Source: JBDSYA01 sp039925865
Lineage (GTDB): Bacteria > Bacteroidota > Ignavibacteria > Tepidaquicellales > Tepidaquicellaceae
DNA: 10,108 nucleotides
Direction: 5' to 3'
NCBI GenBank assembly: GCA_039925865.1
Contig: JBDSYA010000115.1
Span: 1 to 10,108 of the forward strand
The position numbers and the translations under genes were made by a program. This document shows, piece after piece, positions 1-7,100 of the stretch (positions within the stretch are counted from its first letter, which is position 1; each line of letters starts with the position of its first letter). The notes below the pieces were generated by a model. The model was given only the letters and a program-made list of their open reading frames with translations, was not told where the DNA came from and made no database searches.

Positions 1-56
1 ACAGACTGTAAATCTGTCGACAATTGTCTTCGGAGGTTCGAATCCTTCCCTACCCA
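1..56 (+). tRNA. tRNA-Tyr (anticodon GUA), 5' end outside window
   Basis: The window opens inside the anticodon stem. Stem 1-5 pairs with 13-17 around a seven-base loop whose anticodon is GTA (8-10), which reads Tyr codons. A 14-base variable region (18-31) contains the small GAC/GTC stem expected of a class II tRNA, as tRNA-Tyr is in bacteria. The T arm (32-48) has a TTCGAAT loop. The 3' acceptor strand is 49-55 and the discriminator is A56. CCA is not encoded, because CTA follows. It is the first of a Tyr-Gly-Thr cluster upstream of the secE-nusG-rpl-rpoB genes. Confidence 0.93.
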
Positions 57-187
57 CTACTTCAGTGAAAAGTAAAATTAAAAGATAAATTCAGCATTAA
101 TCGATAAAGTAATTCCCGCTAATAAAAAAATATCAGGAATTATCTCATAAAAAATATTAAAGACCATTAAAAATAAATTTAAAGAAT

Positions 188-260
188 GCGGGAGTAACTC
201 AGTTGGTAGAGTCACAGCCTTCCAAGCTGTTGGTCGCGAGTTCGAGCCTCGTCTCCCGCT
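188..260 (+). tRNA. tRNA-Gly (anticodon UCC)
   Basis: This is a complete 73-base cloverleaf. The acceptor strand GCGGGAG (188-194) pairs perfectly with CTCCCGC (253-259), and the discriminator is T260, as is common for tRNA-Gly. The anticodon stem ACAGC/GCTGT encloses a loop with anticodon TCC. The T loop is TTCGAGC. CCA is not encoded, so tRNA nucleotidyltransferase must add it. It sits 131 bp after tRNA-Tyr and is probably cotranscribed with it. Confidence 0.95.
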
Positions 261-298
261 CGATCCAATTTTAAATTGTAAATATTAAATGAATTACT

Positions 299-430
<132 letters not shown>

Positions 431-550
431 TGAAAGCCTATTGATGTTACTGGTTAAACAAAACATATAGTTTCACTTTAAGAAATTGGTTTTAAAGATT
501 TAAATTTTAAGATTTATAGAAGATTTCGAAAAAATTATTATTATTAGATA

Positions 551-724
551 ATGGCAAAAGAAGGTTCAAGAGTAAAGATTAAACTTGTAAGTGTGGAAGG
601 TCCGCATAAAGGCAAGTCTGTTTATGTTTCAACTAAAAACAGGATCAATTCAAAAGAGAGATTAGAGCTTAAAAAATACTGCAAGTGGACAAAACAGCAT
701 GTTCTCCATAGAGAATCCAAATAA
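551..724 (+). CDS. rpmG: 50S ribosomal protein L33
   Basis: This 57-residue protein, MAKEGSRVKIKLVSVEG through to HVLHRESK, belongs to the bL33 family of the large ribosomal subunit, which lies near the E site. Family hallmarks visible are the basic N-terminal strand (residues 6-13), the YVSTKNRINSKERLELKKY core (25-43) and the C-terminal KQHVLHRESK. Zinc-binding L33 proteins carry two CxxC pairs; only one cysteine (Cys44) is present, so this is a zinc-free form. The ATG at 551 gives the usual length. No Shine-Dalgarno sequence precedes it. It sits just before tRNA-Trp and secE, a common position for rpmG, but without tuf upstream. Confidence 0.93.
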   Translation: MAKEGSRVKIKLVSVEGPHKGKSVYVSTKNRINSKERLELKKYCKWTKQHVLHRESK

Positions 725-729
725 TTAAT

Positions 730-802
730 ACGGGTGTAGCTCAATTGGTAGAGTAGCGGTCTCCAAAACCGTTGGTTGGGGGTTCGAGTCCCTCCTCCCG
801 TG
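730..802 (+). tRNA. tRNA-Trp (anticodon CCA)
   Basis: This is a complete 73-base cloverleaf. The anticodon stem GCGGT/ACCGT encloses CTCCAAA with anticodon CCA. The discriminator is G802, a known identity element for tRNA-Trp. The acceptor arms ACGGGTG and CTCCCGT pair except for T against T at positions 6 and 67 of the tRNA, a U-U mismatch. The CCA end is not encoded (GCA follows). It lies 5 bp after rpmG and 30 bp before secE, the usual rpmG-trnW-secE arrangement, so it is probably cut out of a mixed mRNA/tRNA transcript. Confidence 0.95.
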
Positions 803-832
803 CATTTGACCATGAAAATATAAACCTGATAA

Positions 833-1015
833 ATGAAAGACAAAGTTATAAATTTTTTCGAAGACATTTTCAAAGAACTGAAGAAAGTTTCCTGGCCTAA
901 GAAAGAAGAACTTATCGATTCGACTAAAGTTGTAATAATTACCATGCTGATATCGGCAGTAATTGTTTATATCATAGATAAAGGGATCAGTGAAATATTG
1001 AAAGCTATTTTTTAA
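833..1015 (+). CDS. secE: Preprotein translocase subunit SecE
   Basis: This 60-residue protein is a short, single-span SecE, as in most bacteria outside the gamma-proteobacteria. The amphipathic N-terminal helix and conserved signature ELKKVSWPKKEEL (residues 15-27) are followed by one membrane segment at about 32-48 (VVIITMLISAVIVYII). SecE clamps SecY and stabilises the SecYEG channel in the inner membrane. The start is the only ATG that gives the full signature helix. The stop is two bases before the nusG start, so the two are likely translationally coupled. No clear ribosome binding site is present. Confidence 0.96.
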   Translation: MKDKVINFFEDIFKELKKVSWPKKEELIDSTKVVIITMLISAVIVYIIDKGISEILKAIF

Positions 1016-1017
1016 AT

Positions 1018-1680
1018 ATGGAAATGAACGAAGATAATAAAGCTAAAGAAGATAAAGAAGAAATGGAACAATTAACGGAAGAAGCAATAGAAAATCCTGT
1101 AACTGTTGAAGCATCTGAAGAGGATTCGGGGAAGTTTAAATGGTTTGCCGTAAGAATAATTTCAGGACATGAAAATAAAGTTAAAGCTTATCTTGATAAT
1201 GAAATAAGAAATGAAAAGCTTGAAGACAGAATAAATAATGTGCTGATACCTCTTGAAAAAGTTTTTGAAGTAAAAGGCGGTAAGAAAAAAGTTAAACTGA
1301 AAAATTTTTTACCGGGATATATACTAATAGAAGCCGATCTCGATGATAAGCTCAGGGATTTTATTTCCAAGACACCTTCTATCATCAACATGGTAGGATC
1401 AAAAAGCATTAAAGGAAAAAGGTTAGAGCCGATCCCGCTGCGTCCGAATGAAGTAAAAAGAATAAAATCCATTCTCAATGATGAAGCCGATGAACAGAAG
1501 CTTGACATTCAGCTGAGCATAGGTGATCCTGTAAAGGTTACAAGCGGACCATTTAATAACTTCAGCGGAAACATACTTGAAATAAATCTTGAAAAGATGA
1601 AAGTTAAAGTAATGGTAAGTATATTTGGAAGAAAAACACCTATTGAGTTAGAGTTAGCACAAATTGAAAAAGAAAAATAA
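1018..1680 (+). CDS. nusG: Transcription termination/antitermination factor NusG
   Basis: This 220-residue NusG is longer than the 181-residue E. coli protein because of an acidic N-terminal extension: about 15 of the first 38 residues are Asp or Glu. The NGN domain begins near residue 40 (KWFAVRIISGHENKVKAYL) and includes the conserved FLPGYI at 97-102. A KOW domain follows at about 168-200 (IGDPVKVTSGPFNNFSGNI), with the conserved FGRKTPIELE strand at 203-212. NusG binds the clamp of RNA polymerase through NGN, and contacts Rho or ribosomal protein S10 through KOW. ATG codons at 1018 and 1024 are both possible starts. The gene sits between secE and rplK, as is standard. Confidence 0.97.
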   Translation: MEMNEDNKAKEDKEEMEQLTEEAIENPVTVEASEEDSGKFKWFAVRIISGHENKVKAYLDNEIRNEKLEDRINNVLIPLEKVFEVKGGKKKVKLKNFLPGYILIEADLDDKLRDFISKTPSIINMVGSKSIKGKRLEPIPLRPNEVKRIKSILNDEADEQKLDIQLSIGDPVKVTSGPFNNFSGNILEINLEKMKVKVMVSIFGRKTPIELELAQIEKEK

Positions 1681-1702
1681 TAATTAAATATATCTTTTAT
1701 AT

Positions 1703-2128
1703 ATGGCAAAGAAAATAACAGGCTTTGTAAAACTACAAATTCCGGCAGCCGCTGCAACAATGGCTCCTCCAGTAGGACCTGCTTTAGGTCAGAGAGGTGT
1801 TAACGGTATGGAGTTTTGTAAACAGTTTAATGCACGAACGCAGGATAAAAAGGGATTAATTATCCCGGTAGTAATCACAGTATTTTCGGATAAATCATTT
1901 ACCTTTATAACCAAAACTCCACCGGCGGCAATATTACTTATCAAAGCTGCAGGCATTGAAAAAGGATCAGGTATTCCGAATAAAAATAAAGTTGGCAAAG
2001 TCACTCAGAAACAATTGAAAGAAATTGCGGAGACTAAGATGCCGGACTTAAATGTTCATGATGTAGATGCGGCAATGAAACTAGTTGCCGGAACTGCCAG
2101 AAGCATGGGAATCACAATCGAGAACTAG
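1703..2128 (+). CDS. rplK: 50S ribosomal protein L11
   Basis: At 141 residues this matches the family length of about 142. The N-terminal domain carries the proline-rich switch segment (residues 14-27, PAAAATMAPPVGPA) and GQRGVNGMEFCKQFN. The C-terminal RNA-binding domain contains the KVGKVTQKQLKEIA helix and ends with VAGTARSMGITIE. L11 binds the 23S rRNA GTPase-associated centre at the base of the L10-L12 stalk and is needed for factor function and the RelA response. It starts 22 bp after nusG without a visible Shine-Dalgarno sequence. The spacer to rplA is unusually long (126 bp) and repetitive. Confidence 0.98.
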   Translation: MAKKITGFVKLQIPAAAATMAPPVGPALGQRGVNGMEFCKQFNARTQDKKGLIIPVVITVFSDKSFTFITKTPPAAILLIKAAGIEKGSGIPNKNKVGKVTQKQLKEIAETKMPDLNVHDVDAAMKLVAGTARSMGITIEN

Positions 2129-2251
2129 TTGAGTAAGTTTAGTTGGTTGAGTAAGTTATGTAACATCTGAATTTACAAACTTAACTAACTCAACAAACTT
2201 AACTCACTTAACAGATGTACTTAACTAACTTAACAAATTCAACAACTTAAC
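2128..2251 (+). repeat. Direct and inverted repeat cluster in rplK-rplA spacer
   Basis: The spacer is built from repeats. GTTGAGTAAGTT occurs twice, at 2128-2139 and 2146-2157. A unit of about 34 bp beginning ACTTAACTAACT occurs twice, at 2179-2212 and 2219-2251, with a few differences. The first pair is largely the reverse complement of the second, and ACATCTG (2163-2169) is inverted as CAGATGT (2212-2218). A transcript could therefore fold into a long imperfect hairpin ending just before the rplA start. No T tract follows, so it is not a standard terminator. The role is unknown; attenuation, RNA processing or simple repeat expansion are possible. Confidence 0.7.
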
Positions 2252-2254
2252 AAT

Positions 2255-2959
2255 ATGAAATTAACAAAGAAACAAAAAGACATCAGAAAAAAAGTTGACC
2301 TGACAAAGGAATATGCTCTTACCGAAGCTGTTACCAAATTAAAAAATTCAACTGCAGCAAAGTTTGATGAATCGGTAGATATTGCGGTAAGACTTGGAGT
2401 TGATCCGAAGCATGCTGATCAGGTAGTAAGAGGGACAGTTTCACTTCCTCACGGGACAGGAAAGAGTGTAAGAGTTTTGGTCATTGCCAAACCGGAAAAA
2501 CAAGACGAGGCAAGGGCTGCCGGCGCAGATCACGTCGGATATGATGATTACATAAAGAAGATCCAGGAAGGCTGGACTGATATTGATGTAATAATAGCTG
2601 CACCGGACACTATGGCAGAATTAGGAAAGATCGGCAAAATTTTAGGACCCCGCGGTCTTATGCCAAATCCGAAAAGCGGTACCGTAACTCCCAATGTTGG
2701 CCAGGCAGTAACAGAAGTTAAAGCGGGAAAGATAGATTTCAGAGTTGATAAAAGCGGGATTGTCCATTCGATCGTAGGTAAGATCTCATTTGATGAAAAT
2801 AAACTTAAAGAGAACATAGATGTTTTTTTAAACACTATTGTTAAATTAAAACCGGCAGCTTCAAAAGGAACTTATATAAAAAGCATTGCGATTTCCACCA
2901 CTATGGGACCGGGAATCATGGTCGATAAGGCCCATGCTACAATTAAAACTGCTGCATAA
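2255..2959 (+). CDS. rplA: 50S ribosomal protein L1
   Basis: This 234-residue protein has exactly the usual family length. Visible hallmarks are the basic N-terminus (KLTKKQKDIRKKVD), FDESVDIAVRLGVDPKHADQ (residues 38-57), VRGTVSLPHGTGK, the LGPRGLMPNPKSGTVTP signature in the middle of domain II, and the C-terminal KGTYIKSIAISTTMGPGI. L1 binds 23S rRNA at the mobile stalk that moves E-site tRNA, and in many bacteria represses its own mRNA. The ATG at 2255 follows the repeat-rich spacer, with no Shine-Dalgarno sequence. Confidence 0.98.
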   Translation: MKLTKKQKDIRKKVDLTKEYALTEAVTKLKNSTAAKFDESVDIAVRLGVDPKHADQVVRGTVSLPHGTGKSVRVLVIAKPEKQDEARAAGADHVGYDDYIKKIQEGWTDIDVIIAAPDTMAELGKIGKILGPRGLMPNPKSGTVTPNVGQAVTEVKAGKIDFRVDKSGIVHSIVGKISFDENKLKENIDVFLNTIVKLKPAASKGTYIKSIAISTTMGPGIMVDKAHATIKTAA

Positions 2960-2988
2960 TCAGAATTTACGCACTCAATACATATACA

Positions 2989-3011
2989 TGCTTACCGGCT
3001 TCAGGTAAGCA
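2989..3011 (+). promoter_or_regulatory. Hairpin in the rplJ leader
   Basis: TGCTTACC (2989-2996) and GGTAAGCA (3004-3011) form a perfect eight-pair stem with a seven-base loop. It lies 30 bp after the rplA stop and 54 bp before the rplJ start. There is no U tract after it. In many bacteria the rplJ leader is the site where the L10-L12 complex represses its own synthesis, and this hairpin is in the right place. The kink-turn motif of the known L10 leader was not confirmed, so the regulatory role is inferred. Confidence 0.45.
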
Positions 3012-3065
3012 CATCTAATTAATTAAGTAATTAAGTTACATAATCAAAAATTTAACTGATCGTTA

Positions 3066-3599
3066 ATGAATAAGGAACAAAAAGCAGAAGGGGTTAAGGA
3101 GATAAAAGAACTGATCCAAACCTCTGAGGCAATGTACTTAACAGATTTTAGCGGTTTGACGGTCGAAGAAGTTAACGAACTCAGGAAGGAATTTTATAAA
3201 TCCGGATTAAAGTATAAGGTTGTTAAAAACACATTGACAGTCAGGGCTTTACGAGAAACGGAAAAATATTCCAAGCACGTGGAGCAGTTAGCAGAAATTC
3301 TTAACGGTCCGACAGGTATCGTATTTGCATATGATAATCCTGTTAGTCCGGCTAAGATTATCAAAAAATATTTTGATAAGATCGAAAGACCAAAGCTTAA
3401 AATTGCAGTTGTAGAGGACGAAGTTTACGAATCAAAAATGCTCAATACACTTGCGGCACTTCCGACAAAGGAAGAAGTTATATCAAGTATATTGGGTTCA
3501 TTGGATTCACCTGCTTCGGGGATAGTTGGTTCGATAAATGCGGCAATGAGAGATCTGTTCAGTGTAATTGAAGAAGTAGCCAGAAAAAGAGCTGCTTAA
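3066..3599 (+). CDS. rplJ: 50S ribosomal protein L10
   Basis: This 177-residue protein is close to family length (165 in E. coli). The N-terminal globular part shows MYLTDFSGLTVEEVNELRKE (23-42), YKVVKNTLTVRAL and the LNGPTGIVFAYDNPVSPAKI core. The C-terminal helix (IVGSINAAMRDLFSVIEEVARKR) is where L7/L12 dimers bind. L10 anchors the L12 stalk to 23S rRNA next to L11. It is followed 41 bp downstream by rplL, its structural partner. The ATG has no clear Shine-Dalgarno sequence. Confidence 0.97.
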   Translation: MNKEQKAEGVKEIKELIQTSEAMYLTDFSGLTVEEVNELRKEFYKSGLKYKVVKNTLTVRALRETEKYSKHVEQLAEILNGPTGIVFAYDNPVSPAKIIKKYFDKIERPKLKIAVVEDEVYESKMLNTLAALPTKEEVISSILGSLDSPASGIVGSINAAMRDLFSVIEEVARKRAA

Positions 3600-3640
3600 A
3601 TTTAAATTAATTTTAATTAAAATAAAAAAGGTTAAACAAA

Positions 3641-4012
3641 ATGTCAGTACAAGAAATAGCAGATCAAATAGGTGAATTAACATTATCACAGGCTTCTGAA
3701 TTAAAGAAGATGTTAGAAGATAAATTCGGTGTTACAGCGGCTTCTCCAATGATGGTAGCAGGCGGTGCTCCAACGGCAGCAGCAGCTCCGGTGGAAGAGC
3801 AAACAGAATTTACAGTCATCTTAGCTGAAGCAGGATCGCAGAAAATAAATGTGATCAAAGCAGTAAAGAACGCAACCGGTCTGGGACTTACCGAAGCTAA
3901 AGCACTTGTAGAAAGTGCTCCAAAACCTGTTAAAGAAAACATTTCCAAAGCAGATGCAGATAAACTCAAAGCGGATCTGGAAGCTGCAGGCGCAAAAGTT
4001 GAAGTAAAATAA
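3641..4012 (+). CDS. rplL: 50S ribosomal protein L7/L12
   Basis: At 123 residues this matches the usual length of about 121. The N-terminal dimerisation helices (residues 1-30), an alanine/proline-rich flexible hinge (about 34-51) and the factor-binding C-terminal domain (52-123) are all present. The C-terminal domain contains KINVIKAVKNATGLGLTEAK and ends in AGAKVEVK. L12 is the multicopy stalk protein that recruits EF-Tu, EF-G and IF2. AAGG at 3628-3631 may be a weak ribosome binding site, unlike most genes here. This protein is needed in several copies per ribosome, so stronger initiation would make sense. Confidence 0.98.
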   Translation: MSVQEIADQIGELTLSQASELKKMLEDKFGVTAASPMMVAGGAPTAAAAPVEEQTEFTVILAEAGSQKINVIKAVKNATGLGLTEAKALVESAPKPVKENISKADADKLKADLEAAGAKVEVK

Positions 4013-4060
4013 TCACTTAAATCAATTTCACGATTCTCAATCAAAATTTTTTTTAAATAT

Positions 4061-4096
4061 TGAATAATCCCGGCTGATAACAGTTGGGATTATTTA
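4061..4096 (+). promoter_or_regulatory. Long hairpin between rplL and rpoB (attenuator or processing site)
   Basis: AATAATCCC (4063-4071) pairs with GGGATTATT (4086-4094). Inside, two G-U pairs and CTG/CAG continue the stem to an ATAA tetraloop at 4077-4080; outside, one G-U and one A-U pair extend it to 4061 and 4096. The result is about 16 pairs with no bulge. The sequence after it is AT-rich but not a run of T, so a complete terminator is unlikely. The E. coli rplL-rpoB spacer holds an attenuator and an RNase III site that lower rpoB expression relative to rplL, and this hairpin is in the equivalent place. Confidence 0.6.
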
Positions 4097-4107
4097 TTAA
4101 AAATTCC

Positions 4108-4124
4108 GGGGGTATAAATACTTG
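4108..4124 (+). promoter_or_regulatory. G-rich ribosome binding site and TTG start of rpoB
   Basis: A GGGGG run at 4108-4112 lies nine bases before the TTG at 4122. The reading frame has a stop (TAA) at 4098-4100 and no ATG or GTG between that stop and the TTG. The conserved N-terminus of the beta subunit follows within about 20 codons, and the next in-frame Met is far inside the protein. TTG is therefore the only sensible start. It may lower initiation on rpoB. Confidence 0.75.
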
Positions 4125-7100
4125 GAAACTAAAGAAGCAGATCTAAATCTTAAAGCGTTAAACAGTAAGAATAAAAGGTTAACGTTTGCAAAAACGTCCA
4201 TAAAGCATGATCCACCGGATCTTCTTAATGTACAGATTCAGTCATATAAAGATTTTTTGCAGGAAGATGTTCCTGCAAGTAAAAGAAAACCTCAGGGACT
4301 TCAAAAAGTTTTTGAAGATAATTTTCCAATTTCCGATTCAAGAGAAACGGCTTTACTGGAATTTGTAGATTATTATCTGGAGAAACCGCATTACTCTGTA
4401 ATCGAATGCCAGGAGCAGGGACTAACCTATGCAGTGCAGGTTAAAGCCAGACTGAGACTTTCAACTAAGATAAATGCAGCAGCGAAGGAATATAATTACA
4501 CTATTGAGAATGACGTTTATTTAGGAAATTTACCTTACATGACACCGAGAGGAAGTTTTATAATAAACGGCGCTGAGAGAGCAATTGTCAGTCAGCTTCA
4601 CAGATCTCCGGGTGTTGTATTCAGTGAATCCATTCACGCAAACGGAACAAAATTATATTCCGCAAGAGTGATACCATTCAGAGGCTCATGGGTTGAGTTC
4701 ACTACAGATATTAATGACCTACTTTATGCTTATGTTGACAGAAAGAAAAAGTTTTATTTTTCTACATTGTTAAAGGCATTAGGTCTTAATGAACATTATC
4801 AGATGCTTGATCTATTCGGATTAACTGAAACGGTTAAAGTAAATGACAAGAATTATCTTGACTATGTTGACAGGGTGGTACTTGAAAATGTAATTAATAA
4901 AGATACAGGCGACGATCTTGGAATACCTGAAGGAAATAAATTTTCCGGAGAGCAATTGGTCTCCGTTTTAAATTCGAAAATAAAAGAACTCAGATTATTA
5001 AAAAGTAATTTAACAGACGGCGAAAAGATTATTTATAATACGGTTGTAAACGATGATGATGAAAGCGACCTTGTAATAGAAAAGACACCTGCAGATCAAT
5101 TGCCAAAAGATAAGAAAGCTGCTGCAGCCTTGCTTGAGGCAGAGGCAGAAAGCGCCAGAAGCTATATTGAAAAATTATTTTTTAATACTAAAAAATATGA
5201 TCTTGGTGATGTAGGAAGATATAAGATCAATTACAAACTTGGCACTAACATCGATCCGCATATCACAATACTTACACAGGAAGATATAGTTTATATTATT
5301 AATTATATAAGAGATCTCGTTGACAGTAAGAAGGAAGTTGATGACATTGATCACCTTGGAAACAGAAGAGTAAGAACTGTCAATGAACAATTATCTGCTC
5401 AGTTTTCACTGGGCTTATCGAGAATGTCCAGGACAATAAGGGATAAGATGAGCATTCATGATGAAGAAAATCTTACACCATCAAAACTAATCAGCGCAAG
5501 ACCAATTACCAGCGCGTTAGCATCTTTTTTTGGAACAAGCCAGTTGTCACAATTCATGGATCAGACAAATCCTCTTGCAGAGATGACACACAAGAGAAGG
5601 ATCAGTGCTCTGGGACCGGGCGGACTTTCAAGAGAGAGAGCAGGATTTGAAGTAAGAGACGTTCACTATACACATTACGGCAGATTGTGTCCGATCGAAA
5701 CACCGGAAGGTCCGAATATCGGATTGATATCTTCGTTATGTATTCACTCAAGAGTAAATGAATTAGGATTTATAGAAACTCCTTACAGAAAAGTTGTAAA
5801 GGGCAGAGTTATTGACGAGATCGAATTTTTATCCGCTGAGAAAGAAGACTTTTATAAAATTGCTCAGGCAAATGAACCGGTAGATAGCAAGGGTGCTTTT
5901 GAAAATGAGAAAATCAAAGGAAGATATAAGGGTGACTTTCCGTTATTGAAAGCGGAAGAGATCGATTATATGGATGTTGCAACTAACCAGATAGTTAGTG
6001 CTGCTGCTGCTTTGATACCTTTCTTGGAACATGATGATGCAAACCGTGCATTGATGGGAAGTAATATGCAGCGCCAGGCAGTTCCGCTTCTAAGACCGGA
6101 ATCTCCTGTTGTTGGAACAGGTTTTGAAGAGATTGTTGCAAAAGATTCAAGAACAATGTTATTAGCGGAAGCTGACGGCGTAGTTGAATATGTTTCCGGC
6201 GCAAAGATCATTGTAAGATATAATGTCAAAGAAGATTCTGATGAAAGCTTATTAAGTTTTGATGATAAGAAACTTGTTGAATATCATCTGGTCAAATTTT
6301 TAAGAACGAACCAGGATACTTCAATTAATCAAAGGCCAATTGTAACAGAGGGCCAGCGTGTTAAAAGAGGAGATGTACTTGCTGACGGTTCATCGACACA
6401 AAACGGAGAGCTTGCTTTAGGAAGAAACGTTTTAGTAGCATTTATGCCATGGAGAGGATACAACTTTGAAGATGCTATCGTGATCAGCGAGAAGCTGGTT
6501 ATGGACGATGTTTACACTTCAATACACATTGAAGAGTTCAGCCTAGAAGTCAGAGATACAAAAAGAGGTGAAGAAGAATTAACAAAGGAAATTCCGAATG
6601 TGAGTGAAGAAGCAACCAAAGATCTCGATGAAAACGGAATTGTAAGGATCGGAGCAGAAGTAAAAGAGAGTGATATCCTTATAGGTAAGGTTACACCTAA
6701 AGGTGAAACCGAACCGACACCTGAAGAAAAACTTTTGAGAGCTATCTTTGGAGATAAAGCAGGTGATGTAAAAGATGCTTCACTCAAAGCAACTCCCGGA
6801 CTTAAAGGAATAGTGATCAACAAGAAATTATTCTCAAGAAAAACCCGTGATACAGAAAGTAAGCGAGATGAAAAAAGGAAAATAGATAAGTTTGAAGTTG
6901 AGAGAAAGAAAGAAATAAAAGATTTGAATCATAAGATCGCAGAGAAGTTTGATCTGTTGCTTGAAGGAAAAGAGTCAAGAGGGCTTAGAGATAAAAAAGG
7001 AAATATAATTTTAAAAAATGCGGCATCTTTTAAAAAAGATTCTTTTATTAATCTCATAGAAAACCAGGGATACATTCTTAATGATTTTGATTATGATCAT

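Noticed and set aside
622..945. Open frame on the - strand with a GGTRTPNQRFWRPLLYQLSYTR stretch split here as GGTRTPNQRF and WRPLLYQLSYTR
   Set aside because: This peptide is the antisense translation of the tRNA-Trp gene, a well-known false gene in annotations; the frame also overlaps rpmG and secE.
2128..2254. CRISPR array in the rplK-rplA spacer
   Set aside because: The repeats are imperfect, differ in orientation, have no regular unique spacers, and no cas gene is present.
3664..4044. 126-codon open frame on the - strand
   Set aside because: It is the shadow of rplL, whose codon pattern leaves the opposite strand open; the protein resembles nothing and rplL is certain.
5538..5635. Rifampicin resistance from the Thr, Ala and Met replacements in the RRDR
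   Set aside because: The positions usually changed in resistance (matching D516, H526, S531) are wild type; the replacements look like ordinary lineage variation.
5966..6229. Overlapping - strand frames inside rpoB
   Set aside because: They lie within a conserved part of rpoB and show low-complexity Ser/Ala-rich translations typical of shadows.
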